Assembly (NCBI GenBank): GCA_013399855.1
Contig: VXAY01002056.1
Location: 3,072,970-3,136,969, forward strand
From: Oxyruncus cristatus
Taxonomy: Eukaryota > Chordata > Aves > Passeriformes > Cotingidae
DNA: 64,000 nucleotides
Direction of reading: 5' to 3'
Shown here: positions 1 to 10,583 of the stretch, in pieces
Numbering within the stretch: position 1 is the first letter of the stretch
Layout of the letters: the number at the start of each line of letters is the position of its first letter
Notes under the pieces: generated by a model
Databases searched by the model: none
Seen by the model: only the letters and a program-made list of their open reading frames with translations
What the model was told of the DNA's origin: nothing
Program-made: the position numbers and the translations under genes

Positions 1-1332
1 TCATTCCTTTTCCTTTGGACATGTTCCACAAACCACTGACCTTTAAAACTATTTTTTCTACTTAATTTTTGTACTTGGACAAGAAAGATATGCTACATCA
101 AGTTTTGCATTTTTTGTCTAAGAACTTCTATATGGTAATGTATTCATCTTGCTGTCCTGTGTATGTGTAGAAGACTGCATATGCAGAAACCAGAACAAGT
201 AAAAGGAGGACATTTTGTGTTACATATATGAAAGCAGCTGTTAAAATGCAGGAGAGATCCCTTCTATTTTAAATATTGAAGTTATCCCCTCTAAAGTTAA
301 TACACTATTGCTTCTGGAAACTAGTCTTATATTAGTAGCATGCAAGCTAACTACATCTATCAAAGGTGTACCCTCAAATCACAGATCTGCTGCTGACCTC
401 AAAAATTACTTGAAGGAATCCCTAAGAAGAAACAAGTGTGATTTTCAGGTTTGTAGCATTTCCCTTCATTTGTGCCTGTCACAGTCTGTGTCTCCTAAAA
501 CTTTTCTAGCAACATTTGCTCTAATATAGTCACAGATAATATAGAACATGGCAAAATTAACTTTTAAAATAATCAGTGAGCCACAATTTTTAATTGTCGT
601 TCATTGTTCAACTTAAAAAGGTACTTGTAAAAGATGCACTTATTATCTCCAAAATTAACTTTTATCAGACTTTAATGAAGAGAAATGTAGCAAAACTTCA
701 TGACAATAATACCCTTGTCTTTCGCCTGTTAATCCTTAATACGCCTATTCTAAGGTACTGTAATTATATCAAGTCTTTTAATAAGCTTTATTTTCTCAAC
801 AAGCGGAATGTACACACAGTTTCATTCTACAGAACAAAGGAATAACTTTCTGTATTGCATACATGTAAAGCTTGAAAATTGTAATTAAAGGATTGGAAAA
901 GGTAGATGGAAATTAAAGTGGAAATTTTTTAAAGCACAGGCCTTTCATTCACATCATTATTTAGTTTCATTTTCCAGAAACACAAGGTAGATGTCTAAAA
1001 AAATAAATCTTATGCTATCATCAAGGATCTTGTTATTGCTTTCCAGTCACTCTCTCCTTCACAAATGGATCTTTCAAAATCCATTATCAGCCACACTTCC
1101 TTAATTCTTTTTAAAAAATAAAGTTGAAAACTCTGATCAAAACTTTCTGTGGTTTTACCAGAATGACTGTGGGAATCTGAATGCTGGACTTTATTACAAA
1201 TGATTCCTCATTACAAAGGAGACAGATTAACCATGAAACTGGCCTGTGTAAAACATCTAACTACTAATCACTGAAACTTAAACTCTGTTGCCTGAAAGCC
1301 ACGCCTGCTCACATCTTTTTTTTTTTTGCCAG

Positions 1333-1581
1333 ATATTGATGCGGCTTCGATTATGCTTCAAAAGTTACTGAAGGTTTCTTTGCAACCCACTCATAGCCAT
1401 CACAGCCAAAGAAAAGCCCCAGCTGATGGGACATTCATTCCCATTTTGGGTACATAATCAGGCTCATTTCCTAAAGCAAGTTCGAGATCATCCATGCTCT
1501 CCTGAAGCCTGTGGGGACCTACGCTCACTTGCACCATACAGCAGCAGGTTTAGGAAAACGCAGCAAGAGAAGAAGGGCAGT
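1333..1581 (+). other. Candidate non-coding or terminal exon (plus strand)
   Basis: A strong acceptor (catctttttttttttgccag) ends at 1332 and a donor-like GCAGT|GTAAGTG follows at 1582. The 249 bases between are not open in any frame throughout. One frame is open from 1333 to a TAA near 1456 (begins DIDAASIMLQKLLKVSLQP after one base), and another is open from about 1368 past the donor (contains MGHSFPFWVHNQAHFLKQVR). As an exon it would be UTR, terminal or non-coding RNA. Chance is a serious alternative. Confidence 0.13.
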
Positions 1582-2764
1582 GTAAGTGTATCAAATCTCA
1601 TTCAGTGTTAAGTGGGTTCCGGTTTGACAGCACTTTGGCTTGGGAAATAAATTAAGAAGTAAGCAAATATTGAAGACCCTGTCAGGACTGAGTTAGAGAT
1701 CTCTGCTCATGCTGGAAAGCTGGTCTGGCTCTCCGCACGCAGTGAGAGCTGCAAGTGCAGACACCAGTGAAATGGAAGAGCAAGTCCCAGGTTACCCTGG
1801 TGGTATTTAGCCTCAGAAATGCACAGGTCAGCACCCTCACTTCTGGCACTTCCTGGCATCTAAGAAAAACCCTTGTCTTTTTAGCACAAAGCTACGCCCC
1901 ACTTTAGAAACTGCTGCCTGTTTGTTTTTTTTTTTTAAGCTACTGCCATCACCTGAAGAGGCTGAGAGCTTCCCTGCTCTGCTATGAGGATTACTAACAA
2001 AATGGTGTCATTGATGCACAGGAACTTCTTTTGCAGGCAGGGCTTACTAATTCCTATCAGTTTAAAATGCACGTTTGAAGAAGAAGCAGGAGTCACTTGA
2101 AACAAATAGGTGAGAGAAACTGTCATTAGCTGAGCTGTAACAGAGAGTGCTTTCCATGCTCTCTAAAGAGGGCTTCTAGCAACAGGCCATATCTCCTATG
2201 GCCATCACACCATCATTTCCTAGAAAAGGTAATCCCACTGAACACGTTACCCAGCATGATACATGTTCTGGTGAGCACAAATCCTGTAGGAAAGAACTGG
2301 GACATGTCCCATTTCTGTAGAATAGATGTGGAGTAGCTCCGCAGTAAGAACATTTGTATAAGGAGAGGCAGGATTTATAGCAGCGGAAGAAATAAAATTA
2401 AACATGGGACATACGTCTGGTTATTTGGAAATATTTTGTTTCTTGCACCTTGTAAAAGATCTGCAAGGGAAGCAAAGTGATGAATACCTCTACCACCTCC
2501 TAAATTAAAAATACAGGCCACAGCTAAATCAAAGGCCAAATCCAAATCTGTGTGCATCTTTCAGTAAAGAGAAGAGTAATTATAAATGCCTATGAAGTTG
2601 CCTTCCTGATCAATTTTTCTTTCCTGTTTTTACTGTTATCCACCAGGTTTCTTGTGTTTGCAAAGTTCAAGTAAGTCTTCGTTTTTTACCACCCATTTGA
2701 TTACATCCGTATTTGAATCTTAAGCACAACCACTGAAAGCAGAGACAGATTAAAACCCCCTTAC

Positions 2765-2860
2765 CTTAAGCATCTCTATCAATGCCATACTTTCCCACAT
2801 CATACAATGAGCAAAGCTTTGCTTTGTCTGTTGTCTGTCAGGCAACTTTTGCCACTTTCC
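2765..2860 (-). other. Candidate 96-nt exon (minus strand)
   Basis: On the minus strand 32 codons are open from tatatccctag to CTTAAG|GTAAGGGG, with phase 0 at both ends; the end reads AHCMMWESMALIEMLK. The donor is good. The acceptor has a poor pyrimidine tract, which lowers confidence. No family recognised. Confidence 0.13.
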
Positions 2861-5189
2861 CTAGGGATATATTCTGCTGATAAATAATACTGTGTCAGTT
2901 TTGTCATGATTTAAAACAAGTTCTCAATTTACATTTTGTCCATCTTATTTTCACTGTATCACAATCCAGCTGTGCTTATCCATATCAGACTGATGTTTGG
3001 GGTTTTATCCATCCCATATGTATTTGTATCCCCCCTGTCCACTCCATAGTACATATTTAGCCCTTGTGTGTATTCTTCCTGAAGACAGACTTCAGTTTTA
3101 GATACACTGTTGAGCTCCTTGTAGTTTATTAAAACTAAAATATATGCCAGGATATTCCAAGTACAATCCCAAAAAGAGCTGGGCTGCTCTAGAGGTGCAA
3201 GAAGACTTGTTGAAGACATAGCCCAATAATTAGGCCTAAAATGCACATTGGCATTATATCTGTTAGATTAAGCACCTTATACCTCTAATTGTTCCTCGGA
3301 AGTTTCAATGTATTCCACATTTAATAAGGCTCTAATTCCCATCTGCCTGCAGAGACCATTAGCAGGGCCCCTGCAGCATCTTCAAGGAAAGGCTCTGGGC
3401 CATTTTCTTCTTCTTGACATGCTCACTTCAAAGAGGTAACAGGATGCCTGGAGGATGGACAGAATATGGAACCCCTTTGCTGCAAGTAGAGCTGAGAAGA
3501 CACCCAGGGAATGGGGGAAAGGAAGCAATAGTGCACTGAAACACACTTACACATGCACAGGTCTGACAGCAAGGCCCATCTGAGAGTTACTCTTCACAAA
3601 GACTTGGCCCATGCTACAACTTGCTCACATTCAGCTCAGGATTGTGGATTGTGATGGTTTCTTCTGTCCCCGTTTAAGGTCCTGCTAAGCTCACCACCAC
3701 CATGGCTTACACACACTGCCTGCCTTTCTCAGCCTGAGCCCCTGAAACAAATGGATTTCTGTTCAAGTACATTTCTGCCTACTCCAGTACATTTGGTTGC
3801 TCAAGTTCTGCTATTTCTGTACTAAACTTTAAAAATACATAAGACTAAAATAAATAGTTACATAAAATTATTAAAACAAGAAAAAAGTCCTTAGAAGATT
3901 TCTAATTATACTGGACTGAATGCATACATTATTTCTACAGTCTTATCTCAAAAAACCTGTTTCTTATGAAGTAACAGCTGCTGTTAATATAGTTATTTAA
4001 TAAACACAGGTAACAACAAACAATTTTCATGAGAAGCAAACAAGCCTTACAGCTTCTTGTATCCAGTCTGATATCTTCTGTATTTTGAGCTTTTAATTAA
4101 GTAACGTTGTGCACGGACGCAACAGAGTAAAGAGCACTGACCAAACAGCTCCAACCTTCTCCATTCAGACAGAAGTTTAAAATGCTGGCCCAGATGATTA
4201 ATTTGACAAACTGCTTATTAGTAAAATATTTTAGCAAATTTTTTTTCTCTCCTGCATAAGAGACCAACTAGGAGACAGATGGTGAAGGTGGGCCACGACT
4301 TGCCTTTCACAGTGCCACTAAACACAAAGTTATGCTTACAGCTCAGTCCCCAAACTGACGGTGACTCCTTGGTGACTGGGCTGTTTTTCATTCACACCAA
4401 CCATCCACTCCTACCAAGCTTAGGAGGTACAAGAACCTTTGAAAAGCACAGACAAAAAGCTTTTTGTTTCAGAGCCCAAACACGGATTTAAGAATTGAAC
4501 TTAACACCTATCGTACTGAAAATTTTGGCTGGTGCTGATACCACTCAAGTCCCGCTCACCCCTTCTCTGTGGGGGAATTATGTTATGATTTCTCTCCTAA
4601 AAGAACACAGAGGCCACAAGTTGAATACATTTTCTAGATAAGACCATGGAATACAACCCATTAATTATCTGGATCCTTATGTATATATTCATACTGTTTA
4701 TTTGGGGTCAGATACCAAAACCTGACCTCCCTTTAAACAGCCACAGCCTGAGAATACACGTGAACAGAGTACTTACAACGCAGATCCTGCAGCAAGTTGC
4801 ATTATCCCATTGCCCTCTCCCCCAGCGGGGCCGAACAAAGCCAATTTTGGCCTAGAATTCCACCAAATCTCTCTTGTGGGTGCAGCCGAGCACATTGAGC
4901 TGAAAATGTTAAATTGTCCTTGTACTAACTGACTAAAACATCCTCCAAAACATACAAAAAGGTGGAGGGAGTGAATAAGCTCAGTAAAATATAACTTAAA
5001 TGTGGTGCATACCTTCACAGGATGGCACCACTCTGCCAAATCAACCTTGCTTGTAGATTTAAAAGACAGTTCGGGCCGGCTACTGAGTTATGGACTAAAA
5101 GTCCGCATGTTTCCACTTCGTTAAAGAGTTTTCCTGACTGAGAAGAGTCCTAAGAGCGAGGAGCTGAGATAAGGGACTGAACTAAGCGC

Positions 5190-5316
5190 AGCCTCCCAAG
5201 CCAGCGGCAGCGCGGCTCCGCGGCAGCTCTGGCGGCCGAGGCAGAGGAGCTCCGGGCAGTCCCGGGCACTGCAGCCGGGCGAGGAGCACAAGGAGCCGCC
5301 TCTGAGAAAGGCAGCA
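5190..5316. promoter_or_regulatory. Small CpG-rich block, possible promoter or first exon
   Basis: About 125 bases are strongly GC- and CpG-rich (gcggcagcgcggctccgcgg, tggcggccgagg, agtcccgggc, agccgggcgagg) inside AT-rich surroundings. A consensus minus-strand donor (AGG|GTAAGTGA, GT at 5388-5387) and a plus-strand donor (ACAG|GTGAGT, GT at 5617-5618) lie downstream of it on the right. Both strands are open for about 60-87 codons across the block, as expected of GC-rich DNA, so neither frame is convincing coding sequence. It could be a minor promoter, an alternative first exon or a retained old CpG island. The transcribed strand is undetermined. Confidence 0.4.
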
Positions 5317-5388
5317 ACGCTGCAAGGCCAAACTTTAATCACGGCATGGCTTGTGGGATGAAAATCACTCCTCATGCATGTCACTTAC

Positions 5389-5425
5389 CCTAAAGGGCCC
5401 CTTAGGGCAGCTCTCGTTAATGGCA
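5389..5425 (-). other. Candidate 37-nt internal exon (minus strand)
   Basis: On the minus strand a pyrimidine-rich tract (ttcttttctctttataatta) leads to attttgacag, then 37 bases, then the near-ideal donor AGG|GTAAGTGA. With one leftover base the exon reads AINESCPKGPFR without a stop; a second frame (PLTRAALRGPLG) is also open. The splice signals are among the strongest in the window. A short exon cannot be identified from its protein, and chance pairings occur, so this is only a candidate. It lies next to the CpG-rich block at 5190. Confidence 0.22.
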
Positions 5426-5454
5426 CTGTCAAAATAATTATAAAGAGAAAAGAA

Positions 5455-5485
<31 letters not shown>

Positions 5486-5501
5486 CTGTGAGCACACACA
5501 C
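5455..5501. repeat. (TG)n microsatellite followed by a short (CA)n
   Basis: A TG run of about 36 bases, with one interruption at each end, is followed after two bases by acacacacac-like sequence. The pair forms a mirror arrangement able to fold back or adopt Z-DNA. It sits about 140 bases right of the CpG-rich block. Confidence 0.95.
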
Positions 5502-6142
5502 TCAGGCTGCTCCTCTTTGAACAAAAAGCACCGGACAGCAAAACTTAATTTTGCCATTCAGCAACATGCTTGTAGATAGACTGGCTGATGCTGTAATTAA
5601 TCTCAGTTGTTAACAGGTGAGTGCTGACAGACAGCTTCGTCCACCTCGGGGACATATTTAGAGCCTCCTTTACCATTTGGTTTGAAAATGAAAAGAAATA
5701 CAAATTGAGGAAGGAAAAAGATCACATTGTCATTATCTTACAGTTGCTATTTACTTTTGATTCTGAAACAGACTATGATGCTACAGTTCCCACAGCATAC
5801 CTGCCCTAGCCTATGTAGGTCAGAAACATTTTATTGGTATTAAGCAGCCTCTATCACAAGATACTACAGTAACTTCCCTTTTTAATAAATTTACAAAAAA
5901 AAAAATCACTCTTATTAATGCATTTCAAAAGCGAGTAAGAGATTGCTGCTAACTGATGAGAAAAACTGCTCAGGCTTTAGGGGTAAAGATAAGTCACTGG
6001 ACAGAAATGGTGTGAAATTTCTTATGATAAAGCACTAGATGCTATTTAATTTAACAAATAAGTTGTGCACATACTACTTATCTCTACTGACATGCTAAGC
6101 ATGGCACACAAATGCTGAACCTACAGACCTGGCCATGAACTG

Positions 6143-6206
6143 AATCACAGAATCAGAGAATATGCTGAGATAGAAGTGAGTTTAATTAAATCTTCAACTC
6201 CAAGCC
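6143..6206 (-). mobile_element. Decayed CR1 LINE 3'-end relic
   Basis: The plus strand reads aatcacagaatcagagaat and continues with degraded matches to the CR1 terminal block, ending in atcttcaactccaagcc. The octamer tail and terminal tccaa-type block are both recognisable but several positions have diverged. It is therefore an older, heavily truncated insertion with no coding content. Confidence 0.62.
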
Positions 6207-6832
6207 TTATTTTAGCAAGCAATAAGTGTTAAAACAAATGGACAAACATCAGAGAAATGAGGAATATTAGTATAAATCAAACACAAGGCCTTTAAAATGT
6301 CTAACTTTTTTTACCTAGTTCATAAAATGTTGTATGTGTGCAGTGTGGGTGAGTTAATGTTTCAAAGACAATCCTAAATTTTTCAGCTCCTCACACCGCT
6401 ACTTAAGTCTCAAAGCCATAAAATATGCATGCTTAAATCTCTTCCTTTTTCCTGTTACAGAGCGAAGACACAGATTAAAGAAAAATAACAGCTCTCTGAA
6501 GTATTTAGCATTACACAATTCCATTTAATGCAATTTCATAAATTTTAAACCCAAACAGTATTTGTACACATATACATGATGCTATCTGTGGTGCTACAGT
6601 TATGCAATATTTTACACAACAGTGTAGCTCCATTGGTAATTTCACAATTTAAAACTCAGTATCCCTTTCCACTGAACACAGGTGAGGAAATTTTTCACTG
6701 GCATTCAGACATCAGCTACTTCCAAATAAAAGATTTTTCTCACTGATAATCTATATTTGAAATTTGAAGTAAAAAAACCTGCATTTTTTTAATATTTTTT
6801 TTTCCTCCCTTCTATTTGTTTAAAGAAACCAT

Positions 6833-6852
6833 ACTACCACAAGTGTGGTAGT
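6833..6852. repeat. Short hairpin, 9-bp arms
   Basis: ACTACCACA and TGTGGTAGT are separated by two bases and flanked by tttaaa on both sides. ACCACA/TGTGGT are also RUNX core motifs on opposite strands. Confidence 0.6.
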
Positions 6853-6989
6853 GAAGTTTAAAGTGTGGAATGAAAATGTCATTGCTCTTTTTTCTGAAAT
6901 GACTGAAATCTGTTAAAAACTGCCACTTTTCCTTGTTCCCTCAATAATTTTTTGAGGGGGTCTGAATATTGAAATTTCAATCCCTAAGA

Positions 6990-7035
6990 AGAAGATTTCG
7001 TAAATGGCAACTAGAAGATTTTGTAAATGGCAAAG
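6990..7035. repeat. 23-bp tandem duplication, two copies
   Basis: The unit agaagattt(c/t)gtaaatgg repeats at an offset of 23 bases with a single C/T difference in the core, so it is a fairly recent duplication. Confidence 0.8.
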
Positions 7036-7680
7036 TAATAAGAAATAAAAACTAAATAGAAGAAAGGTGATGACACTTGTTGTAAAACTTCAACTGTAGC
7101 ATATGCTAGGACAAAACCTGCTGGCTGCCAGCACACAGAAACTCAGAGTTCCTGCACCACTGAAGCCAGAAAGGGCAGGACATGACCCAGAAGGCAACAC
7201 CATTTTTTCTTCCTTACGTTTGGTGGCTGTTTTGCTGGAATAATGAATTCAAGATCCATACCTAAATTTTAGCTCAAATCTGCATGAAAAAATCTTCACT
7301 AAATGCCAGATCACACAAAAAGTGCTTTTTAAACGCGTCCATAACAAAAGCTGTAAACGAAAATAAAGTGAGAACACTTCTGTTCTTATCAGAGGTGTAT
7401 TTAATATTATCGTAATGAAGGCTTTATTACTGCAAACCAAATAAATCACTGGCTTGTTGGATTGGAAATGGAGTGACAAGCTCCATATGTATGAACAGAT
7501 CTTTTAACAGTATCACGAACAGACACGGAAGCTGGAAGTCAAGACATTTGGTATCAAAAGGCCAAACCTTGCTGCAGCCTCAGGAGGCAGAAGTTCATCT
7601 TGGCTATGGTAAAGCCCGTGAAGTGGCCCAGCATTTGTAACAATTTTTCCTATTTCTGTGAAGATTCAGCTGTCCTGCAG

Positions 7681-7701
7681 GTTTGGATATGTTTGGATAT
7701 G
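7681..7701. repeat. 11-bp tandem duplication
   Basis: The unit gtttggatat(g) is repeated twice directly. Confidence 0.75.
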
Positions 7702-7774
7702 CTTGCAGTTACCATTATTCTTAGGGTTCTGAATAGGTTGTAGAGGGTTCAGTAGTTCAAAGAATAAACAGAAC

Positions 7775-7820
7775 AATTACTTAAAAAAACCCCAAAATCA
7801 AAAAAACCAAAACAAAACAA
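7775..7820. repeat. A-rich low-complexity tract
   Basis: This is a run of A/C-only sequence (aaaaaaaccccaaaatc, then ccaaaacaaaacaaaaacc). No retroelement body is attached. Confidence 0.8.
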
Positions 7821-8954
7821 AAACCAAGCAAAAGCCCATATATATTAAGTATATTAAAAACATAGTTTCCATAAGATTACTTTTTACATGTTCACTTCTT
7901 GTTAGAAGTCTGATTAAGCTGCAAACTACTCAAAACTCTAGCATTTAATTCAAACAGAATTGCACAGTTATACTGACCATAAAGAAACCCTATCAGCACT
8001 GTACATAGAATGGTAAACAATCTAATTGAATACACAATGCGTGTTTCAAAATCTGTATTTTTCCCCTTCCTGTAAAAGCAGCAATTAGAAAGGTATTCTT
8101 CAGTGTATATTGTTCTAATCACTAGAACAAAGCAAACAACACTGTTGTTAGTTGTTAATATAATGCTAGACCCCCTTTGCCCCACGACCTGGAGTGGAGT
8201 GAGACTCCCCACTTCCCACTCCTCCAGCACTGAGAGCTGAGCCACAAATTCACTGTCTAAAAAATCAAAGTACAGAAACAGAGACTCTTGTCTAACACAA
8301 CGCTCGCATATTTTACAGCAAACTGAACTGTATTTTCCAAAAGGATGTTAAAAATAGAAGCATGTGATCTTTTCCCACCTAGAATTGTATCCTTACAATT
8401 AAAGACTATTAGCTGGCATCCCTTTTAACCGTCAAACTCAGACGGTGGCAGTTCTATAGCCACAAAGAGAAGCAGTAAATGAGAAGAACATGTTGCTACA
8501 CTGCATTTGAGAAAGTTTGGCTCCAAGCTATGCACTGATTAATATCAGATCTCCTTCTTTACTTGCCTCTTGACAATCTTGTCACATCTGGCTGACAAAT
8601 CCTTACAAGCTTATCCAAACCAAGGCAGCCCAGATCATGCTCCGGGAGTAGCTTGAAGGAAGCGGCAACACCAGCCATGCACTGATGTGCCATCATGAAA
8701 CTAATGAAGCTGACTTCACTTGCAGACTGCAGGAACACGAAGAAACACAACATGCCCCAAGGTTTTGCAACATAACGCAGAGTTAGCTCACCAAAAGATA
8801 AGACAAACAATCAGCTCCCGAGGTTCAAGAAGCCAAGTAGTTACATGAATTACAAAAAATTGTATAGAAATTGCTTGAACAAAAATCTCGACTAAATGAG
8901 CACAACAAAATCCAACTGCAGATCAGATGTGAAATTTGACTGTTAAATGCCTTT

Positions 8955-8985
8955 CAAACAATGGTTTGTTTTAAATTAAAACAAA
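8955..8985. repeat. Nested AT-rich palindromes
   Basis: TTTGTTTTAA-a-TTAAAACAAA at 8965-8985 is a perfect 21-base palindrome, and CAAAC-aatg-GTTTG at 8955-8968 overlaps its left end. The overlap allows two alternative hairpins. Confidence 0.7.
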
Positions 8986-9676
8986 ACTAGTTTATTTTAT
9001 TTTCCCTCTCCCATATACCCCAAAATATCAGAATGTTGCCTGGTTTCCAGGTTATTCAAACTGCAAAACATAAAGAAAAAAAAAAAATAGGAAAAGAAGC
9101 GGGGGGGGGAATAGTGTCACTTTTTATCCATAGGATTTTACAGAAGGATAAACCACAGCCTGTGTATATCAGTAGTCCTCCCCTGGGTTAGTAATCTGCC
9201 CTCTCCTCATTTTTAAACTAAGAATTCCTTACACAGAGCACTGAAAGTATTTGACCAATTAATAAACCAGAAAGTAAAATGCTGTACCTTAAACACATCT
9301 AAAAAAACCTCATTATGTATGACCTGACAATTAAACCATGTTTATTTTTCTATGTGATAAAAAAATCAAAATAAATTAAATAAGACATTAAATGCACCAG
9401 AATACAAGACATTTAATTAGCACAATATATTCAAAAACCCAGACCCCCCCACATTCCCCCCTGCCCTGAAATACAAACAGACTGATCCTAAGAAAAAAAT
9501 TACTGGCCTTATTTTCTGGATGCTAAATAGTCAACAATAAATAGTATACAAAGGGCATACATTAGACTCCACTTTAGTGGTAATTTCTAAAGAAGTTCGT
9601 AGTGAAATTACATTGTTGTCTCCTCTCCAGTGCATTTATACGTCATGATAATGATAATGTATCTGCTTAAAGCACT

Positions 9677-9699
9677 TGACTCAGAACACATCTGAGTCA
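9677..9699. promoter_or_regulatory. Inverted pair of AP-1 (TRE) sites
   Basis: TGACTCAGA at 9677-9685 and TCTGAGTCA at 9691-9699 form perfect 9-bp inverted arms around a 5-base spacer (acaca). Each arm holds the TGA(C/G)TCA consensus bound by Jun/Fos dimers. The arrangement suggests an enhancer or chance palindrome; function is inferred from motif alone. Confidence 0.35.
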
Positions 9700-10405
9700 C
9701 AAATCACAGATTTTATTGCTATTAATGTATATTGAGGACTTGTACAATTAAACATTGTCAAGTATTTATGATTTACATGCTACTACTTCAATTGGAAAAC
9801 AATTACACAAGTGATGGCTCTGCTTATTATAATCAGCCTGCAATTCTGCATTACTTACTGTAGAACAGAAAAGTCATACAGTTGTTTACAGTTCACAGCA
9901 GAAAGAAAAACTGGATTTTTTACAGAAACTAGTTTTCTACTTTCCGAGTATCTTTTTATAATTAAGAAATGGAGACTACAGCTCCCTACAGCTCTCATCT
10001 CCATTGTTCATTACCCAAAACAACACCATTGCACGATTTTTTATATCTCCACAGTGCATAGCCACAAGTAAAAGTTGCACAGTAAAAACACACATTCATA
10101 TAGAACTGCAAAGAACTTTCCTTACCTCAGACATTCTTACTGTGCTTATGTTTCCAGAGCTATAAAACAGTTTCCCATTCCCTCAGTGAGTTGTACAAAG
10201 AAGTACTGGAAACACTCCTGCCTGTACAAGTACTAAGGCAGAACCATCACACGCCTCTTTACTCTTGTCTGACTCTGAGCACCTCAAGGTCTGATGTATG
10301 CTCAGGCTGTGCACAGGGGAGTGAAATAAGATCCTCCCCCTTGGTGTTCTCCAGACCTACAGTACGAAGTTGTGTCTGCCTCTCACCTCTGCAGCCAGCT
10401 CTCAC

Positions 10406-10583
10406 CTCGCTGCCCCGGAGTGCTGTGCTCCAGCGCGCGCCTCCAGTCGCAGGGCAGTCCCCTCACAGCTGGCTTGAAGAGGGCATGACACTCATCTTTC
10501 ACAGAGATCTGATCAAAAGGAGTCACGGAGGCTTGAGGCGCTCCTAATGCAGTGCGAGGAGATTCTACCTCTGCTCTGGCAGC
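10406..10583 (-). other. Candidate 178-nt coding exon (minus strand), CpG-rich, unidentified
   Basis: On the minus strand, after gcattacttag, 59 consecutive codons are open from the first base and end one base into a codon at CGAG|GTGAGAGC, a strong donor. The middle reads VTPFDQISVKDECHALFKPA, with an unusually Cys/Trp/Arg-bearing, protein-like composition. Several CpGs (ggcgcgcgct, ctccgggg, ctgcgactgg) stand out against CpG-poor flanks, as in conserved coding DNA. A second identical-type donor (GAG|GTGAGAGG) follows 19 bases downstream, and the frame closes shortly after both. The acceptor is only moderate (few pyrimidines). The frame lacks an ATG at its start, so it would be an internal exon. 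I do not recognise the protein. The opposite strand is also open here, a known side effect of GC-rich sequence. Confidence 0.25.

Larger units (their letters stand above)
1..5180. other. AT-rich non-coding stretch
   Basis: No gene is recognisable apart from the two exon candidates at 1333 and 2765. Short ORFs of 60-95 codons occur on both strands at the frequency expected for this base composition. No clear interspersed repeat was seen by eye. Confidence 0.7.
5620..10405. other. AT-rich non-coding stretch
   Basis: It holds the CR1 relic at 6143, small tandem duplications, palindromes near 6.8 and 9.0 kb and the AP-1 pair at 9.68 kb. No coding sequence is recognised. A short G9 run sits at about 9101-9109. 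Confidence 0.7.

Noticed and set aside
10127..10160. 34-nt minus-strand segment with acceptor ttttatag and donor GAG|GTAAGG
   Set aside because: Signals are fair, but the phases do not fit the adjacent 10406 candidate and the segment is too short to judge.
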